A DNA stretch of 38,758 bases, from the NCBI GenBank assembly GCA_028708815.1, contig JAQVYB010000016.1:1-38758 (forward strand), written 5' to 3'. Numbering within the stretch: the first letter of the stretch is position 1; each line of letters begins with the position of its first letter. Positions 10,448-21,700 of this stretch are shown one piece after another. The notes below the pieces were generated by a model. The model worked only from the letters and a program-made list of their open reading frames with translations, did not search any database and was not told the DNA's origin. Source of the DNA: Kiritimatiellia bacterium (GTDB taxonomy: Bacteria; Verrucomicrobiota; Kiritimatiellia; RZYC01). The position numbers and the translations under genes were made by a program.

Positions 10448-12466
10448 TCACTCACAGGGTGGAACCAGCACCCGGAAGACGGCCCCACCACATTCCCGGT
10501 TTCTTGCATGAATACTGCCCCGCAACACAGACAGGTTACTCTTCACGATAAACAAACCGAGGCCCACTCCGTCAAACACCTCTTTTTTCCCGGCGTCACC
10601 CCGGCAGTACGATTCAAAGATTTCCGGTTCCCGGGCCGGCAGCCCTTCCCCTTCATCCTCCACAACCAGAGACAACGCCCCCGCCTCCGCCCCAAGAGTC
10701 ACCCCCACGGTTTTTCCGGGAGGCGTGAATTTGATGGCGTTATGCACCAGGTTCATCAGGATTTGCGACAGCTTGGCCGGATCGCTGCAAAAGGCGCATA
10801 ACGCTTCGCGGTCATTCATGGTCCACCGCAGCGTCACCTCGCTGGATTTAGCCAAGGCCTGGGCGGTGGCCTCAATGCAGGAAGACCATTCCCCGATATT
10901 CATCTTCTCGGCGCAAATCCTGTCGGTGGCGCCGGCCTCCACAGCGCCGATATCCATGATGTTGTTCAACAGCTGAGTTAAATAATAACTGCCCCTCCGA
11001 ATATATTGCAGATACACCTTGAACTCATCCGATAGATTCTGCTCCCGGCTCTCCAGCCACAACGAGTCGACCAACCCCACCAACCAATTCAGTGGCGCCC
11101 GCAAATCATGGGATATCCGTGAAAAAAAACGGGTCTTCGCCTGATTCGCATCCTCCGCCTGCTCCTTGGCCCGACTCAGCTCTTTGGTCCGGGCAGTCAC
11201 CAACAGCTCCAACTCATCGGCCAGTTTTTTCTGCCAGGCAATCGCCTGAACCTGTGCCGTCTCTTTCTCCCGCTGCAGCAGGCGCACACGCTGGACCATG
11301 GTGATGATGAAGGAAAGAAGCGCAAGGTTAATGCAGCAAAGACCAAACGTTTCCGGCAGAACGCGAAACCGGATCAACCCATAATAGAAAAACATCTGCA
11401 CCCAGAGATAAATCCACAGCACACCATTGCCCAGCAGATAAAACAACGCGTCGCGATATCTGCGGGACACCCCGGTCACGGCAACCCCCATCATCAGCGC
11501 CGATGAAGCCAGTATCACTCCAATGACCAGGTGAATCCCTTTATAAAAGGGCCACATCAACGCCACTGCCGTCACGACTATCACCACGAGCATATAGACG
11601 CGCAGGCCGCGCGCAAGCCCGGGCATCGTCTCCCGAAGACGCAAAAAGCAGGAGCAGTGATACAGCAGAAACAACATAGAGGCATCCACCATGAGAATCA
11701 CGGCATGATGCGTCCAGAATTGAACGCCGGGAAGCCTCAACCAGATGGGATATCCACCCATCACCGGCAAAACGAGACCAAGCAACAGCGTTCCCAAAGC
11801 ATAATACACATTCCGCGGATCCCGAAAAGCCCAGGAAAACAGAAACACCAGCACCAGTAATCCAAGCATCAATCCAAGCAGCAGCGACGTGACCGACTCC
11901 GATTTGGCCACATTCCCGATAGCAGCTCCCGCCCGACTTACAGAGAGCGCGATCTGAATCGCCGTATCGGATTTGATCCGGACAAACACCTCGCGCTCCG
12001 CCCCGGGTGGAAGCAGCAGAATAATGCCCGGACGACGCATATCCGGCACATTCTCGCGTTCGGCCACCAGACTGCCGTTACGCATCGTTTCAAGCAGGTT
12101 GGGGCCATCCATGACATACCAATCGATAGATTCAATGCGTGTCGACTTCAGCTCCAGAAAGCCATGCACCGCCCGACTCAGCCTCGAACCGATGCGTATC
12201 CGCAACCATACCGCATCCTGCGCATATCCCAGGTTCAGATTCTGCCGACCGTATTCCCGCCACTCCATTTCCGGCAGACGCCTCACGCTGAACACATCCT
12301 CTGCATCCGAAGCATCCCGATACAGAGACCACTGCCAAACAATATCCGGCCCCGTGGCATCCAGTCCGTCAGAAAGGGATTGATCACCAAAAGCAAAAAG
12401 GAAATGCGGACACAGCACCAGCAACAACCAGACAACTCTTATGCAATGCACATGCTTGATACTCAT
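10448..12466 (-). CDS. 7TMR-DISM sensor histidine kinase, HisKA type
   Basis: From the ATG at 12466 this is 672 residues. It starts with a signal peptide (core VVWLLLVL, end FLFAFG). A periplasmic DISM-like sensor domain follows (about 45-180), then seven hydrophobic segments (about 190-395), a short coiled coil, and the kinase core. The H-box is SRISHDLRAPLN with phospho-acceptor His near 453. The N-box is LVHNAIKFTPPG (Asn near 576). The G boxes are DEGEGLP and GVGLGLFIVK. The protein should sense an envelope signal and phosphorylate the LytTR regulator encoded next to it. In-frame ATG (12493) and TTG (12502) starts exist, but neither has a Shine-Dalgarno and both would lengthen the signal peptide. 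The 12466 start has only a weak CGAG. LytTR regulators are more often paired with LytS/His_kinase-type partners, so a HisKA core here is less usual. Confidence 0.9.
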   Translation of the reverse strand: MSIKHVHCIRVVWLLLVLCPHFLFAFGDQSLSDGLDATGPDIVWQWSLYRDASDAEDVFSVRRLPEMEWREYGRQNLNLGYAQDAVWLRIRIGSRLSRAVHGFLELKSTRIESIDWYVMDGPNLLETMRNGSLVAERENVPDMRRPGIILLLPPGAEREVFVRIKSDTAIQIALSVSRAGAAIGNVAKSESVTSLLLGLMLGLLVLVFLFSWAFRDPRNVYYALGTLLLGLVLPVMGGYPIWLRLPGVQFWTHHAVILMVDASMLFLLYHCSCFLRLRETMPGLARGLRVYMLVVIVVTAVALMWPFYKGIHLVIGVILASSALMMGVAVTGVSRRYRDALFYLLGNGVLWIYLWVQMFFYYGLIRFRVLPETFGLCCINLALLSFIITMVQRVRLLQREKETAQVQAIAWQKKLADELELLVTARTKELSRAKEQAEDANQAKTRFFSRISHDLRAPLNWLVGLVDSLWLESREQNLSDEFKVYLQYIRRGSYYLTQLLNNIMDIGAVEAGATDRICAEKMNIGEWSSCIEATAQALAKSSEVTLRWTMNDREALCAFCSDPAKLSQILMNLVHNAIKFTPPGKTVGVTLGAEAGALSLVVEDEGEGLPAREPEIFESYCRGDAGKKEVFDGVGLGLFIVKSNLSVLRGSIHARNRECGGAVFRVLVPPCE

Positions 12467-12554
12467 TAACTCGATGTTGCATCGACATGGCATGTATTTC
12501 AAGAATCCATACGCAAAAGATTCCGCCCTGAGTTCTTCTTTCCTGTGCCGCAGG

Positions 12555-12590
12555 CATTCCTGCCTGCGAGTCCATGGTCAGGCAGGAATG
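12555..12590. repeat. 12-bp perfect inverted repeat after giant 2
   Basis: CATTCCTGCCTG (12555-12566) pairs perfectly with CAGGCAGGAATG (12579-12590) across a 12-nt loop. It lies between the end of giant 2 and the start of the DISM kinase gene. Neither strand has a following T-tract, so it is not a textbook intrinsic terminator. It may still be a 3'-end stabiliser or a small dispersed repeat. A related element follows giant 3 at 34064-34103. Confidence 0.6.
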
Positions 12591-12688
12591 TTCGACTTCC
12601 TTAGCACGGCACACTCGGTAGGGCGAAGCCTCCGGCTGAGCCGTCGTTAATCCGGCTCACCGAGTCCTGACGCCGCCAGGGTATCTAT

Positions 12689-12744
12689 GTCAGGCAAGCT
12701 CGTTCGCCCTGCCTGACTCACGTCCCTTCATCATGCCTGACTCA
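12689..12744. repeat. TGCCTGAC-type short repeats at the 3' end of giant 2
   Basis: TGCCTGACTCA occurs at 12710-12720 and again at 12734-12744, a 24-bp spacing. GTCAGGCA at 12689-12696 is an inverted copy that can pair with 12710-12717. The second copy contains the stop codon of giant 2. No function is recognised. Confidence 0.5.
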
Positions 12745-15700
12745 ATTCACCGGTTCGGCTTCTTCAAAGCCCCAGGCCTGCGTGCGCGGGGTTTGACTTC
12801 CGCTTTGCCAGAGGTACCACATGCCGTAGCTCGGCGCATAGACGGTACGATCAAAGATCCCGTCGCCATCGTAATCCGCAGGAACCGGCCAGGCGGCATT
12901 CCAGCCCCAGGTTTCGGATACCATGCTCTGGCTGGCGGAGAGCCACGCGTACCATTGGCCGATCTCGGGCCAGTAGACCGCGACATCCGTGAGTCCGTCG
13001 CCATCGTAGTCACCCGGGATCGGTTCGGCAGACGCCCAGCCCCACGGCTGGATGCGCGCGGTTTGCGTGGCCGAGAGCCAGATGTACCACGTGCCGGTGG
13101 TGGCTTCATACACCGCCGGGTCCGACAAGCCGTCGCCATCGTAGTCGCCCGGCACCGGCACTCCGTCGCCAAAGCCCCACGCCTGCGTACGGGCGGTCTG
13201 CGATTCGCTCTGCCAGATCAGCCACCGACCGTCCGCCGCATGATAAACCGCCACGTCGCAGATCGCATCGCCGTCGTAATCGCCCGGCACCGGTTCGGCT
13301 TCCTCCCAGCCCCATGCCTGGGTGCGCCCGCTCTCCGAATCGCTCTGCCAGATGTACCACATGCCGTTGGTGACGCAGTAGACGGCCACGTCGAAGAGCC
13401 CATCGCCATCGTAATCGCCCGGCGCAGGCACGCTGTCGGGCCAGCCCCAGGGCTGGTAACGGCCTGTGTTCAGGCTCGATTGCAGAATGTACCACATGCC
13501 CGCTTCCGGCCAGTAGACGGCGATGTCGGCCAGGGTATCGCCATCGAAGTCGAGATAGACGGCCCGGTTGGCGCGCTGGGTGACTGTGTATTGCCGCCCG
13601 GCGATCCAGACAATGCCGATGCGTTCGCGTCCGTCGTTGGCACTGATGACCAGTGTGACGGTACCCGTGCCGGTACCGCCGGTGCCGGAGGTGACCGTGA
13701 TCCAGGAAGAGGTATTCACCACACTCCACGCGGTGTTGCTGTCTTCCGTGACCGGGATGTTCAGCGTCCCGCCGTCGCGCGTGACATTGGGGCTGCCCAT
13801 TTCATTCCCGCGCGGCATAAGCACCAGATTCGTGGCGCCGTAGGTCAGGATGTAATTCTGCGGCACGCTGAAGCTGCCGAATGCGCCCGATCGCGAAGCA
13901 AAGGTGGCGAAGGTATACGCCGTCACGCCGTCCGGCGTGCCGGTGACGGCGAGGGCGCTGCCCGCGCCGAGGGTTAGCGTGTCGCGCACGTTCACCGTGT
14001 CGTTGCTGTCGTTATTGACTTCCAAGGTCCATCCGCCGTCCACGGTGAGGGAGCCTTCCACGGTCAACGTGCCGATGCTCGCGCCGGGGTTGAAGTGCGC
14101 TCCGGTCCGGATGTGCAGCAGGAAGGCACTGGACTCCAAACCCACCACGCCGCGTCCGCCGAAGTTCTCGCCATCCTGCACATCCACATTGCCTTCACTT
14201 TGCAGCGAGCCCTGCACGAGCAGGCGTCCGGCTTCCACGTTAACGCCGCCGACCTGATTGCTGCCGGTGAGCACAACCGTGCCCTCGCCCGTGATGGAGA
14301 GCAGGCCACCGCCGGTAATGTCACCGGAGACGGTCAGCGTATCGTTGCTGTGCTGCGCACCGAGCCCGCCGTTGCCCGTGAGGGCCATCGGAATGTTCAC
14401 GAGCAGATCGTTGGTGGCGATGAGGATGCCGCCGTTGGTGAGAATGAGTCCGTTCGACCCGAGCGAGCCGCTGTTGCCGATGTAGAGCGTCGGCCCGCGC
14501 AGTTCGAGCCGATTGCCCGCGCCCGCGAAATTGACCTCGCCCATGATGTCCACCTCACCGCGTCCATCCAGCACCAGGTGGCCCGTGCCGTCGCCCACGG
14601 AAACATTGCCGAAGAGCACCAGCGTACCCGGGAACATCGCGCCCTGCGCCAGAAAGCGCGCGCCGGGAAGAGTGGCGATGTCGCTGTGTACCAGCAGCAT
14701 CACGCCATCCTGCGCCGCGAGCGCCGGGATGGCCCCCGATGCCGCGACGGCGTTGGTGAGAATGAGCGTGGCGCCGGAGTTCTCCAGCGTGACGCGTCCA
14801 AGCCCGACCGCCCGCACACTGCGCACCGACGGATTGGTGTCGAGGACGACCGTGATGTCGTCATCATCCACCCGGAAGCCGGTATCGTTTTCCTGGCCCG
14901 GAACGGCCCCGCCGGAGTTGAGCCAGTTCAGTCCGTCGTTCCAGTTACTGCTGATCGAGCCTTCCCATACAAACGTGGGCTCCAACGTGAGTGCATTGGC
15001 GCCGTAATTCAGGGTGTGCGCGGTGAGGCCGTTGACCTGCGCAAACGTTCCGGTAATGCCCGCGTAGGTGGCGACGGTATAGGTGCCGGTCACATCCACC
15101 AATCCCGTTAACACCGTCACATCCAGGGTGCTGTTGCTGCCGAGAACGAGCGTGTTGACATCCAGGTCCAATTCGTCGGAGGCGCTGCCTGCCACACCAT
15201 AAGTCAGCGTGCCTTCAATCACGAGTGACGGCGTCCCCGGGACTTCGTTCGTCACGGTCAGTGAACCCGGGAAAGCGGCGGAATCATAATCACGCGGATA
15301 GAGCACAGCGCCTTCGGCCAGGAACACCGAACCGGATTCGCTCAGGAGGATCTCGCCCGATGCATACAGCGAACCGTCCATGATGTTCAGGTTGCCGCCC
15401 AGATCGCCGGAGGTCTGGAGATTGAGTAGACCTGCGCTGAACTTCCACGCATCGCCTTCGGTCTGCAATCCGGCCTCCATGCTGATCAGGCTGCCCGCCG
15501 CACAGGCCAGGGTGAACCCATCGCCCACGTAGACGGTCTGCTCAAAGCCGACCGAACCGGTTGCCACCATCAGCACGCTGTCCGCATTGGTCATCATCAG
15601 CGACCCGTTCGTGAAGTATACATAGTCCGTGGCGTTGCTCTGGAGAATAATGCCCAGGGCCTCCTGATCGCCATCGAGATCCACCTGGAAGACGTTGCAG

Positions 15701-18700
15701 TTGGTGGTATAAAACCGTGCGTAGTTTGTGGCCGAGGGCACCGCGCCGCCGTACCAATTGGCCGCATTCGCCCATTGATCATCGGCCGCTCCGGTCCAGG
15801 TGAAAGCGTCCGGTTCCGGCGGAGGCGGAGGCGTGTTCGAGGTGGTCACGCTGATTTCATGGCCGTAACCCGCACCCGCTTCATTGATCGCATAGGCGCG
15901 GGCGTAATACGTCGTTCCGGTGCTCAGTCCGCGCGCCACACTGGCGTAGGTGCCCGTACCTGTCGCATCGCGCGTCAGGAAGTCGGCGATTGTCGGTGAA
16001 GCGTGCAAGGCCCAGCAGATACCGCGCTGCGTCACCGGTGCGCCGCCGTTGAAGGTCACATCACCGCCGCTGGTGAAGGTCGTCTGATCCACCGCCGACG
16101 CCGAAAGCGTTGTCACCTCCGGCAGCACCGGAAGCACCGTGAAACTGTTCGTCACGTTCACCGCCGCGTTCCAATTCGTGTTGCCCGCCTGCGACGCCGC
16201 TATCACGACAACGCCCGTCCCGCGATACGTCAGATTGGTCTGATCCGACAGATCAGCCTCGCCGCTCACCACCGAGAAGCCGACGCTCAACCCGCTCGAT
16301 GCCGCGGCACTCAGCAGCGTTTCATTCGTGATCGCCTGATCGGCAATCACCGGGAACGTGATTTCCTGATCGGCGCGCGCGCAGTATACCTGCGCGGTCA
16401 CCGTTTGCGCCTGATACATGGCATCCTGCGCCTTGGTCGCCGCCACATAGATCGTGCCGGAGCCCGAGTTAATGAAGAGGGCCGTGTCATTCGTGATCGC
16501 ACCCGGACCCGAGGACACCGTATACGTCACCGCACCGGTGCCCGAGCCACCGGTGGTGCTCAGGTCATTCGTCGTCAGGTAGATCATCGTATTCGTCGGG
16601 CTGAAGATCAGCGTCGACTGGGCCGTCTTGTTGACGGTGATGGAGTTGGTCACGGTCGGAGCCGGACTCCAATTCGTGTCGCCCGCCTGCGAAGCGGCAA
16701 TCAGCACCGGGCCGGAACTGCGATACGTCAGGTTGGTCCCGTCCGCCAGATCGGCCTCGCCGCTCACCACCGCAAAGCTCACCGGCAATCCACTCGACGC
16801 CGTGGCCGAAAGATGCGTGGTGTTCGTGCTGTTCTGCGCTGCGATCGCCGGGAAGGTAATCGTCTGGCCGGCTTTGTTCACGGTCAGCGTGTTGGTTGCC
16901 CCACCCTGATACATATCGTCGCTCACCAGACCGATCACGTTGTAACTGCCCGTGTTGGTCGGCGCGGTCGAGCTGTCGTCGTAGGTGATGTTTACGGTCA
17001 AACCCGTCGGCGATGTGACCGATCCGACCGTTCGGGCCGATCCGTCAAAGGTCTGATTCAGGTTCGTGAGCGTGACGCCTGCCACCGCCTTCGTCACATT
17101 AAAGCTGTTCGTCACACTCGCCGCCGCGTTGTAATTGCTGTCGCCTCCCTGATACGCCACAACGGTTACACTGCCCGCCCCGCTGAACACCAGGTTCGTT
17201 CCGCCGCTGATGCTCGCGCTGCCGCTGGACACCGCACAGGTTACCGAAAGCCCCGACGACGCGCTGAGCGACAGACCCAGTTCATTCGTCGTATCCTGTG
17301 TCCCCGGATCCGGGAAGCTGATCGTTTGGTCAGCCTTGACCACATTCAGTGTCACCACATAATTCTGTGGAGAGTTGGTAGCGTCAGCCGCTGTCACAGC
17401 CACGGTGCAGGTATGCGTGCCGACGCTTACACCGCTCAGGTTGATGCCGTTGGTCAGCACGGTGAAGTTGGAAGAAGCAACGATTCCATTGTTCATATCT
17501 GCCGACAGCCAGCCGGATGAACCCGTACTGTAATTCAGCACATTGGTATACGTAAATTCACTGATCCCGAAGTTGGTCACCGCCAGCGTCTGACTGGCCG
17601 GATTGGTGCCGGCATACACGCCGCTGAAACTCAGGCTGTTCGTTTCCAGCCCGATGCCGCCGCCACGGGCGATGCCGCGCAGGTTCAGCACAAAGGTTCC
17701 GTTTGTTCCATCGTTCACCAGATTCAGCGCCGCATCCAGTGTACCGCCATCCACCGGATCAAACACCACATCGAATGTGGCTGTGGCACCCACTGCCACC
17801 TGCGTGGCAATCGAAGAAATCCGGAATGATGCGGCATCGGCCCCCGAGGTACTGACACCCGTGATATTCAGCACCGCATTGCCGCTGTTGGTAATACTGA
17901 AACTATTGGTCAACGCCTCTCCCGACCCAACCATGACGGCCCCGAACTGCGTGCCGTTATCAGTGCCGGCCACCGCTCCACTCGCAATAGCCGCTCCATT
18001 CGTACCCAGGACGCCCAGTTCCGGCGCGACGTAGGTGAAGAGGTTCGATCCGACCGTAACACCATAACTCGTGGAACAAACCACCACATCACCCGATTGG
18101 CTGCCACCTCCACCACCGGCGGTGACCCATACGCGTTCAGCCGTTTGGGTGATGATCGTTGCCGAGATGCCGCATAGGGTCACGTTGGTGATATCCGACC
18201 CATCACCCAGGTTACGACCACCAATCACTACCGGGTAGCCGCCGGTCCAGGAACCGGAGGACGGGGTGGCGGGAGGTATTCCGCTGTAGCCGCTGATGCG
18301 CATGCAATTCAGGAAGTTGCCATACTGGTTCGGCTTAAACATCACCAGCGAGAGTGCTCCATTCGAGGGTGTTGCATCCGCCCACGTCACATAATTGCTG
18401 CGCGAAGTATACAGCTCGTATGGATCAAGATTGTTCCCGGCATTGGTGTTTCCGCCGGAAGGCCAGTTGCCGTAATTCGCGTTGTCCGCATCCATGGTTG
18501 GATCCCATACCCCGGAATGCAGCGTATCGCTGTTGGTATAGTTTCCGCTTGTGCTGTACGAATTCACTACATCCACCTGGTAACTGCTGCCCGGCAGATT
18601 CGTGATCACCACGTAATTGGTAAATATCGAGGTGGAATTCAGATAAAGGATAGTGGATGCCGCATCTGAAGCAATCCAGTCGTATCCGCCTGCCCCCGTA

Positions 18701-21700
18701 TTCCATCCGCCGGATGTACCCGAACCGTATCCATACGCTTTGATATAAGCACCATTGGCCGTTCCATTCGTGGTTTTTAACTCTTTCCAGTCATCCGTAC
18801 GATAGAAATGCGTCCAGATAAATGTACCGTCCGGCGACGTGTTAGTTGTATAATCCGGACCGGTGTTATTGTTGAAGTAAATACGATATTCTTCGTAACT
18901 GGACGGCGCAAGAGAACCCTGCGGATTATAAGTATAGGCATTGCCCAATGGAATATCACCATTATCGGAAGTTTGCAATGTGATGGTCACCAAACCGTCA
19001 TTGGTGGCAGCCGGCACGGTAATGGCACACCATGAACTCCCATTTGTACCCAGAACAGCCTGCTGACCATCCACCAGCGCATTCGTGATCGTCCCGAAAC
19101 TGCCATTCGTAATCACAATCGTGTTTCCACCGGTATACGGACCCACTACAGGTGTCACGCTAAAGACACGCACCACATTCGTCACATCCATCGCCGGATT
19201 ATAGTTCCCACTGCCAGCCTGCGAAGCCACCACATAGACATCACCTACACCAGTAAAGGTCAGGTTTGTGCCTGATGCAATGCTTCCCGGACCGGGGCCC
19301 ACGGCAAAGGTCACCGGATTCCCCGAACCACCGCCGGTTGCTGCCAGCCCAACCGCTGCATTGGTCAACTGCGCTGCAATCGACGGGAAGGTAATCGTCT
19401 GCGATATCTTTGTGATCGTCAGCGTACCGGTCGTCGAACCGTAGATCAGCGGATCGGTAATGTCGGCGACCACGATGTAGGAACCCACATTCGTCGGACC
19501 GCTCGTTAATCCGCCATAGGTCACATCATAGGTCAGCCCGGTCGGGGTGGTTACGGCCGCAACCGTTATTTCGCTGCCGGTATACTCCTGTGTCAGATTG
19601 GTCAGCGAGATCTGACCCGGTGCGCGAATCACATCCCAGCTCTGCGTCACATTTTCTGCCGCGGTATAATTCAAGTTGCCGGCCTGCGAGGCCACCACGG
19701 TCACCACACCGGACCCCGTATAGGTCATATAGGTCCTATAGGACTTATTGGTCAGTGCCCCCGGCCCACTCAGCACCGCGTAACTCGGGACCAGGCCACT
19801 CGACACCGCGGCATCCAGTAAGGTTTCATTGGTATAGGTCTGCGTACCCGGATTGGTCCAGATGATGGTCTGCGTCACCTGCGAAAGTTCCAGCGTAACC
19901 ACACAGGACAACGGACTGTTCGTCGCCGTGGCACTCCAGACACTGACTGTGGCCACGTGGGCACCCGCGTTCAGTCCCGACACATCCACACTGTTGGTCC
20001 AGGTGATTGAACCGGAAACCGCCAGCGCCGCTGCGCCGGTCGGGGTAATCGACAGCCAGTTTTCGCCGAATGCCGCATACGCAATAGTATTGCTGACCAC
20101 CAGCGGATCACTGCCCACGTTGCTCACCTCAAAAGTCTGCGCCGCAGGAGAACTGCCGTACGCCGTATTATAGGCCAGTGACGTTTCAGATATACCCAGT
20201 CCGGAACCATTGCCGTAACTCTTCACGTTATAGACACTGACTGTATGGCCGCCCAGTTCGATGAGCACCGGATCAAGGCTCACGTTGTCGCGGAAGGCAA
20301 GCTCGCCGAGCTGTTCCCCGCCACGAGAGGCGCAGACGACCGTGATTTGCCCGGTGGCGCCGATGGCCAGTTCCGTGGACGGAAATTCGGTGACGGTGAA
20401 CGATGGCCCGCCCTGCCCCGCGCCTTCGATGGCGCTGAGCGTCAGCGGCGCGTTGCCGGTGTTGCGGATGCCGAAGATGTTGGTGCGGGCCTGGCTGACC
20501 ATCATGCTGCCGAAGTCGGTGCCGGCGGCGACACTGGCGGCATCGGCTTCCGCGATGTCCGCGCCATTGGTGCCGATGAGGGTGATGCGTCCGCGCAGGT
20601 AGGTGAAGGCGTTGGAGGCGATGACCGGTCCAAAGGTGGTGGAACGGATTTCGACGTTGCCGGTTTGCGGACCGGAGGCGCTTCCAGCCGTCACCACGAT
20701 CTGCGTGGCGGAAACGCTGATCACTTCGGCGGTCGTGCCGCAGAGGGTGACCCATTCGACGTCGTTGGATGTGCCGTCGCACAGGTTGGTGCCGCGAAGG
20801 ATCACTTCATAGCCGCCCGCCGGGTAGCCTGAAACGGGCGAAACGCCGCCGTCGGTGAGACGCCACAGGTTGGTGTGGAGTGGAATGCTCATATCCATAC
20901 CACCAGCCACGTATGCCGCGCCGCGCCAGAAGGTGGCTGCCGCCGCATAAAGATTGGTCGGCATCAGCCCGGCTGAAGTCCAGCCGATACCATCATAGCG
21001 GTACACCGCATCCTTGACCGCCGATCCATCCGATCCGCCAAAGGCGTATACGCGATGATTCAGGGTCGCCGCACCAGCGCCAAACAGCACAACCGGCAGG
21101 CCCGGCTCATTTGCCCATTCACTGCCGTTGAAACTGTACTGGTTGAAGGTGGCCGCGCTGCCGTCGTTGCGTCCGCCGAACGCATAGAGTTTTCCGTTGC
21201 GCACTGCGCCGCCCTGCTCGGCGCGCGCGGCAGGCAGGCCGACGGTTTGCGTCCAGTTCGTGCCGTTGAAGAGGTAGGCATTCGTGCGATAGGCATCCGA
21301 CGCATCCCAGCCGCCCGCCACGACGATTTTTCCGTCAACCACACCGGCCACACCCCTTGAGACCGCGCCCGGCAACCCGGCCACCTCCGTCCAGTTGGTG
21401 CCGTCAAAACGATAGACGTTGGTGACGGAAGCAACCGAGAACACGCCGCCGATATAATAAAACGCGCCGTTCAGCACCGCACCGACGCCCCCGCCGCGCG
21501 CTTCCGATAGCCCCGGCGCGTCATGCCAGCGATAGCCATCAAAGCGATAGACGTTGGTCACGATCTCGCTGGCAGCATTTTGTCCCCCCGCCACGTAAAG
21601 CTGATCATTCAGTTCAAATGCCGTGTGCATGTAAAGCGCCTGCGGCAACCCCGGCAGTTCTTCCCACACGAAGTCCGTACCGTAGATGACCGGCGCGGGC

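Noticed and set aside
12555..12590. Rho-independent terminator
   Set aside because: The stem is strong but there is no T-tract on either side, so it is listed only as an inverted repeat.
16003..17520. 505-residue plus-strand frame, and similar ones at 12733-13977, 7549-8619 and 36912-38393
   Set aside because: All are Arg/His-rich shadows antisense to giant genes whose own frames show clear domains.
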